Assembly (NCBI GenBank): GCA_026418755.1
Contig: JAOAAR010000038.1
Coordinates: 1-10,444, forward strand
From: Planctomycetota bacterium
Lineage (GTDB): Bacteria; Planctomycetota; SKW154
Direction of reading: 5' to 3'
Length of the DNA stretch: 10,444 nucleotides
Shown here: positions 6,715-10,444 of the stretch, piece after piece
Layout: the number at the start of each line of letters is the position of its first letter
Position numbering within the stretch: the first letter of the stretch is position 1
Made by a program: the position numbers and the translations under genes
Notes under the pieces: model-generated
Told to the model about the DNA's origin: nothing
The model's database searches: none
The model's input: only the letters and a program-made list of their open reading frames with translations

Positions 6715-6720
6715 TATAAT
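6715..6720 (+). promoter_or_regulatory. Candidate -10 box for the exported protein gene at 6751
   Basis: An exact TATAAT lies 30 bases before ATG 6751. The nearest TTGAAT (6697-6702) leaves a spacer of only 12 bases, so a normal -35 is not evident. The location after ybaB and before a new functional group fits a promoter, but the evidence is the -10 alone. Confidence 0.4.
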
Positions 6721-6750
6721 CTTACTCGAGAAGTAGTTAGAAGGTGGCTT

Positions 6751-7536
6751 ATGAAAAATTTCAAAACGCTTCTGGTGGTGTTCTGTGTGCTAATAGCAGG
6801 TCTTACCTTCCTGCTTGCCGACGAAGAAGTGAGAGGATTTTCTGGAATACCTGTCTATCCAGGCGCCTCTTCTCCAGAGAAGAATCCTGAAGCAGGAGAA
6901 GGGAAATATTATGAAGGCACTGATGAGGATGGGTGCTACTTCATCTGGTATAGGTTCGATGAAAAACTTCAAAAAGAATGGGACGAAAATGCCGAAAGTG
7001 TAAGTAAGAAAATAATAAATTTCTATAAGGAGGAACTCAAAAAACGAGGCTGGGAATATGTGGGAGAGGGAGTCGGTTGTCATTTCTGGTGCAAAGACAA
7101 AAACGGTATAGCCATCTGCATCCCTTGCGATTACGAAATAGAGTATACGCGTATGACGAGTGAAGATGCGAAAGCCAACACCATAAAACTCGAAGAGAAA
7201 GAGTTTGTTAAAGCGTATATGGACTGTATAAAGGCTGCGCAAAGGGTCTACGAAAAAAAGTATGGAATCAAAACGACAGACGATTATGCAAAGAAGGCAT
7301 CTGAAATAATGCAGAAAGGCGAAGAAGGGTTAAAGGAGTTGGAGAAACTTGAAAGCGACATAATGAAAGATGTCAAGAAAGAGGTGAAAGAGGTTCTTAA
7401 AGGGTATAAGATTTCGTTAGAAAGACTTAAGGAACTGAAAAAAGAGTATGAGGAGAGTTTAAATAAATACTGGGGCGAGAATCAAGAGGAAGTGAACCAG
7501 AACCTTCTTGGTATGTTGGCGATGGATAGATTATAA
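6751..7536 (+). CDS. Exported protein of unknown function with YPGA motif and helical C-terminus
   Basis: ATG 6751 is preferred over the in-frame TTG at 6697: it has AAGGTGG just before it (6741-6747), and it begins a clean signal peptide (residues 1-23, M-K-N-F-K then a hydrophobic core ending L-L-A before D-E-E). The mature protein starts with GIPVYPGA (32-39), followed by I-N-F-Y-K-E-E-L-K-K-R-G-W (89-101). This 'YPGA ... FY..EL...GW' pattern recurs in many bacterial exported or lipoproteins of unknown role. Cysteines at 62, 110, 114, 123 and 126 could form disulfides outside the cytoplasm. From about 145 to 250 the sequence is a Lys/Glu-rich, probably coiled-coil region. There is no lipobox cysteine. 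The next gene starts about 40 bases downstream and probably shares a transcript. Confidence 0.75.
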   Translation: MKNFKTLLVVFCVLIAGLTFLLADEEVRGFSGIPVYPGASSPEKNPEAGEGKYYEGTDEDGCYFIWYRFDEKLQKEWDENAESVSKKIINFYKEELKKRGWEYVGEGVGCHFWCKDKNGIAICIPCDYEIEYTRMTSEDAKANTIKLEEKEFVKAYMDCIKAAQRVYEKKYGIKTTDDYAKKASEIMQKGEEGLKELEKLESDIMKDVKKEVKEVLKGYKISLERLKELKKEYEESLNKYWGENQEEVNQNLLGMLAMDRL

Positions 7537-7577
7537 AAAGTTTTTGATGTGAAGGTTTGTTAGAGAAGAAATGGCAG

Positions 7578-8573
7578 ATGGCTATCAATGTTAAAGAGCA
7601 GGTGATGGTTCTTGTAGGATTCGCTGTCGGGCTTGTGGTTGGCTTCTTGATTCATTACGCTTGGAAGGAGAGAGAAGCAAACGCTGAGAAGAAGGCGATA
7701 GAGAAATTGAAACAACAGAACGAGGATTTGAAATCTGCGCTTGAATCCGAGAGAAGCAGAGCGAAAAGTGTGCAGGAAAAATTCGAAGAGAAGATGGACG
7801 AATTGGTGCGACAACTCCACTCCAAAGATTCAGAACTCTCCAACCTCCAAGTTGAGGTGAAAAGTCTGAAAGAGAAAATGGAAGAGTTGAACAGAACAAA
7901 GCCATCTCCATCAGTTGCAAAACTTGAGGAAAAGAAGCCGGAAGAGAGGGGAGCGGAGCAAAAAGCACTTGTTGATGAATTGAAAGACTTGTTAACACTG
8001 ATTGAAAAATCTCCTTCCGACAGAACTCTGATGCGCAGTTTCGCCGACAAGGTCTGGAACTTAAAAGATGTTGCCGTTCTTAAAGAGTTCGTCGAAAGGT
8101 TGAAAAAACTTTACACCGACTCACTCACTGCCGACGCCGACAACCTTGACCTCCTCTTCAACGAAGGACTTGTCTGCGCCGTAGAACTCACATACCTGCA
8201 ACAGAAGATGAAAGAAGACCCAATGACATACGGACCGAAAATGGGGGAAGTCGCTCTCAAGGCGAAAAACTGCTTCGACAAAGTCATCTCGAAGAATCCT
8301 AACGACAACGATGCACTCCTTGTCCGTGCTTGGTGGTGTCTTTATTCGCCTGGCGAGATAAAACAGGCAGAAACCGATTTCGTAGAACTGGTGAAACGAG
8401 CAAAAGAGCAGAACTTCGAACAGAGCGTTGGAGAACGGGTCTTCCTTGGCGCTGCAATGACATACCAGAAGTTAGGCAAAAAAGAGGAGGCGAAAAAGAC
8501 TGTCGAAGAGGGGATGAATCTCTATCCACACAGCGAATCCCTACGCAAATTCTACAACAAACTATTCGAATAA
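7578..8573 (+). CDS. Membrane-anchored coiled-coil/TPR-like protein
   Basis: From ATG 7578 the product is 331 residues. A TTG start at 7557 would add seven residues but has poor ribosome-site spacing, so the start is uncertain by this much. One transmembrane helix (about 9-28, VMVLVGFAVGLVVGFLIHYA) is followed by a long charged coiled coil (about 30-106), then a Pro/Glu-rich linker. The helical C-terminal half contains two or three TPR-like units: A-K-N-C-F-D-K-V-I-S-K-N-P-N-D-N-D-A-L-L (229-248), and GAAMTYQKLGKKEEAKKTVE (291-310) with LYPHS (315-319). TPR units usually serve as protein-binding scaffolds. The pairing with the exported gene upstream suggests an envelope role, but no specific function can be assigned. 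Confidence 0.8.
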   Translation: MAINVKEQVMVLVGFAVGLVVGFLIHYAWKEREANAEKKAIEKLKQQNEDLKSALESERSRAKSVQEKFEEKMDELVRQLHSKDSELSNLQVEVKSLKEKMEELNRTKPSPSVAKLEEKKPEERGAEQKALVDELKDLLTLIEKSPSDRTLMRSFADKVWNLKDVAVLKEFVERLKKLYTDSLTADADNLDLLFNEGLVCAVELTYLQQKMKEDPMTYGPKMGEVALKAKNCFDKVISKNPNDNDALLVRAWWCLYSPGEIKQAETDFVELVKRAKEQNFEQSVGERVFLGAAMTYQKLGKKEEAKKTVEEGMNLYPHSESLRKFYNKLFE

Positions 8574-8641
8574 AGCCTCTGCTTTGGTAACGAAGAGCAC
8601 TTTTCGCAAATGGGGAAATGCAAAATAATTGAACAGAACTG

Positions 8642-8670
8642 TTGTTTTATCAGACGACCTGTGTTATAAT
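8642..8670 (+). promoter_or_regulatory. Extended -10 promoter of the small membrane protein gene
   Basis: TATAAT (8665-8670) is preceded by TGT (8662-8664), a perfect extended -10 element. TTGTTT (8642-8647) stands 17 bases upstream as the -35. It lies inside the longest open frame that begins at the TTG at 8629 and so shows that the true start is ATG 8698. Confidence 0.75.
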
Positions 8671-8697
8671 CCCAAAAATTTTGTTGGAGGTTCCAAG

Positions 8698-9117
8698 ATG
8701 CCTTTCACCGACCACATCGGACTCACATCAGAACACGAACGAAAAAAAGCCCGAAAAACGAGATTCTTCATCCGCTGGGTTCTGCTCTTATGCGTCTTCG
8801 CCGTCCTGTTCGGATTCTCCATCCTCATCACCAAAATCATCAGGCAAGAAAGCCCAAACATTCCGGTACCTTTTCTCGCCAGTTTGTCACTTTCAGTAGC
8901 AGAGTTCATCTCCACCTACTGGTATATCTGTCTCGGTGCACTGATTCTGCTCGGCATCATCCTCGAAATGGTCGCCGAAGCGAAATGGAAACTCACACTC
9001 TTCTACTTCTTCCTCCTGCTAACCCTAGGAATACTCTGCTGTCTCGCCTACAAGCACTCTGACAACTTCTGGGAGAGCGTTAAACAAAAAGTATCTCAAC
9101 CGCTTGAAGGAAAATGA
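8698..9117 (+). CDS. Small three-helix membrane protein, possibly related to the type II secretion F / PilC fold
   Basis: ATG 8698 follows GGAGG (8686-8690) and a strong promoter. The 139-residue product has a basic N-terminus (S-E-H-E-R-K-K-A-R-K-T-R) and three hydrophobic helices (about 26-45, 74-93, 99-117). The stretch N-I-P-V-P-F-L-A-S-L-S-L-S-V-A-E-F, then I-S-T-Y-W-Y-I (54-77), resembles the segment of GspF/PilC proteins just before their second membrane helix (LP..T..L...S.FL..YW). GspF proteins are about 400 residues, so this would be only a fragment-sized relative. I treat that link as a suggestion. Its stop lies 17 bases from the stop of the opposing gene, with no visible terminator. 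Confidence 0.7.
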   Translation: MPFTDHIGLTSEHERKKARKTRFFIRWVLLLCVFAVLFGFSILITKIIRQESPNIPVPFLASLSLSVAEFISTYWYICLGALILLGIILEMVAEAKWKLTLFYFFLLLTLGILCCLAYKHSDNFWESVKQKVSQPLEGK

Positions 9118-9134
9118 TTGCGAGTGGAGAAATC

Positions 9135-10444
9135 TCACCTCTCCTGAACGAACTGAACTATCGCTTCCGTCGTCTCGTCCCCTTTCTTCCCGACCGATGT
9201 TATGATGGTAATATGCGCCTTATCAGCCACCTCAAGAAGATGAACGGTGTTTTTCTTCTCTTTCAACGCTTCGTTAAACTTCTTCGCCATAGCCGCCAGT
9301 CCGGGTATATCCGATGAGGCGTAAATGAGCAGAAACGGCGGCAGATTCTCCTTCACATTCTCTAACGGAGAGGCATCTCTCCACTCCTCCTTGTCATCCG
9401 GGAACGCTCCCATGAGATTAGACTCTATCTTATAAACGCCACTTATGGGAATCACCCCCGCAACTGCCTTAACACTCAACTCCTGTTCCTTCAAATACTT
9501 CTCATTCGTCACAAGCAGTGCCACCAGATGCCCTCCCGCCGAATGGCCGCACAGAAAAATCTTCTCCTTGTTCCCTCCGTAACTCTCAATGTTCTTATAC
9601 ACCCAGGTAAACGCCCGCGCAACATCCCTGATATGCCCAGGATGAACAACCTGCGGAGTCAGCCTGTAATTTGTGATTACCACGCCAATTCCTCTCTCCG
9701 CAAATGCTCTTCCTAGCCCCTCGTAACCGAAAATCAACTGGTCTTTGTCTCCTATGCGCCAGGCTCCACCGTGAACAAAAAGAAGCACCTTATAATTCTT
9801 CACCCCCTTCGGAACATAAACATCCAGTTTGTGCTTAATCGCATCAGAATCCGCCCCCTCATAATACTGAATGTCCTTCCTCACCTCTACCTCGTAGCGC
9901 CTGCCGAAATCGTAATAGTAGAGCGTAAGCATCCTGTCTTTCTTCGAAAGTGTCTCTTCCCCCTTCGAATCCTCTCTCAGGTATCTGCTCAGAAACGCTG
10001 AAGTATACTCGTTTATAACGCGCACTTGCTCCCTCGCAACATCGGCACTCTTCTCCTTAAAAACCCGTTCGCAGAATGTGAAATGTGTTCCGTCTTTTAT
10101 CTCTAACAAAAACTTCGGTCCCTCACAGAAAAGGAACGCTTTTCTCGTTTTCGCCTTGATGTCGCTCAAAGCAAGCCTCTCACGCGCCTCCGTCTCCGCC
10201 TCCCCATACATAAACATCGCAGGTATCTTTATCTTGGAAAACTCCCTCTCCTCCCAGTAAAGGCCGCCAGAAAAATAAACAGCCGCTTTGAACCGCTCAT
10301 CCCTCTCCTTTAGCCCCGTAACCCCAAGCGCTGTGTAGCAGCCCAGAGAATGACCTGTAATCCCGATTCTTCTCTCGTCAACCTTCCCGAAAAACGGCGA
10401 CCCCTTATCCTTCGAAAGTTCTAACATCCTGTCACAAACCGCCC
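9135..10444 (-). CDS. Tandem alpha/beta-hydrolase fusion protein, N-terminus beyond window
   Basis: The minus-strand frame runs open from the window edge (an ATG at 10427-10425 is probably internal) to TGA at 9137-9135, giving about 435 residues. Counting from that ATG, domain 1 (about 1-150) has the nucleophile elbow GHSLG (Ser27) in a dienelactone-hydrolase/PAF-acetylhydrolase-like setting, with a probable catalytic His115 in K-D-G-T-H-F. The acid position falls in M-Y-G-E-A-E, so a Glu rather than an Asp may serve. Domain 2 (about 180-430) is a complete esterase of the BD-FAE/hormone-sensitive-lipase type: oxyanion motif HGGAW (219-223), elbow GHSAGGH (Ser296), Asp373 in S-S-D-I-P, and His405 in K-A-H. 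The family cleaves esters or amides of small substrates; the substrate is not predictable. No stop separates the domains. Confidence 0.85.
   Translation of the reverse strand, partial: AVCDRMLELSKDKGSPFFGKVDERRIGITGHSLGCYTALGVTGLKERDERFKAAVYFSGGLYWEEREFSKIKIPAMFMYGEAETEARERLALSDIKAKTRKAFLFCEGPKFLLEIKDGTHFTFCERVFKEKSADVAREQVRVINEYTSAFLSRYLREDSKGEETLSKKDRMLTLYYYDFGRRYEVEVRKDIQYYEGADSDAIKHKLDVYVPKGVKNYKVLLFVHGGAWRIGDKDQLIFGYEGLGRAFAERGIGVVITNYRLTPQVVHPGHIRDVARAFTWVYKNIESYGGNKEKIFLCGHSAGGHLVALLVTNEKYLKEQELSVKAVAGVIPISGVYKIESNLMGAFPDDKEEWRDASPLENVKENLPPFLLIYASSDIPGLAAMAKKFNEALKEKKNTVHLLEVADKAHITIITSVGKKGDETTEAIVQFVQER

Noticed and set aside
6186..6764. Antisense open frame of 192 codons across the dnaX end and ybaB
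   Set aside because: Both opposing genes are conserved families; the translation shows no domain, and the frame runs across a promoter region.
7537..7577. AAAAAG/TTTTT region between the exported gene and the TPR-like gene as a terminator
   Set aside because: There is no GC stem; the pairing would be A-T only and very short.
8572..8585. Small hairpin AAAGC-CTCT-GCTTT at the end of the TPR-like gene
   Set aside because: The stem has only five pairs, is mostly A-T, and has no T-run after it; not a credible terminator.
8629..8697. N-terminal extension of the small membrane protein from TTG 8629
   Set aside because: It contains the promoter (8642-8670), and the ribosome site GGAGG directs the start to ATG 8698.
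1..10444. CRISPR arrays, insertion sequences, tRNA genes, phage or defence genes
   Set aside because: I looked on both strands and saw no regular spaced repeats, transposase motifs, terminal inverted repeats, tRNA-like cloverleaf or defence-type domains.

Overview
The window is a stretch of ordinary bacterial chromosome with moderate GC content. Eight complete or nearly complete genes read rightward, one partial gene reads leftward from the right edge, and there is one structured RNA gene. No mobile element, CRISPR array, tRNA or rRNA is visible. The two secreted squalene-cyclase-fold proteins at the left end have paired Q-x-x-D-G-S-W repeats, an SNTQYA-type motif and a WHLYYLYGIER-type motif. 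That combination is typical of proteins expanded in Planctomycetota and neighbouring candidate phyla. I therefore favour such a lineage, by inference only. A large Bacillus/Thermotoga-type SRP RNA rules out the gammaproteobacterial short form.

Layout: (1) 1-1989 holds the tail of one exported prenyltransferase/squalene-oxidase-repeat protein and a complete tandem paralogue, closed by a strong rho-independent terminator. (2) 2002-4291 holds an RDD-family membrane protein with a large predicted extracytoplasmic domain, translationally overlapped with a MEMO-family protein. (3) 4337-6668 is the information-processing core: promoter, SRP RNA with Alu and S domains, dnaX (DNA polymerase III gamma/tau) and ybaB/ebfC (nucleoid-associated protein). 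No terminator separates the RNA from dnaX, and dnaX overlaps ybaB by 74 bases. recR, the common third partner, is not here. (4) 6682-8573 holds an exported, cysteine-containing protein of unknown function and a membrane-anchored coiled-coil/TPR-like protein. (5) 8642-9117 has a clear extended -10 promoter driving a small three-helix membrane protein. (6) 9135-10444, on the opposite strand, is a fusion of two alpha/beta-hydrolase domains, cut at its N-terminus by the window edge.

The best-supported unusual points are the SRP RNA with a UGAC (URRC-class) tetraloop in place of the common GGAA, its apparent co-transcription with dnaX, the long dnaX/ybaB overlap, the RDD protein with a large sensor-like ectodomain coupled to MEMO, and the double-hydrolase fusion. 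I found no convincing wholly new system.
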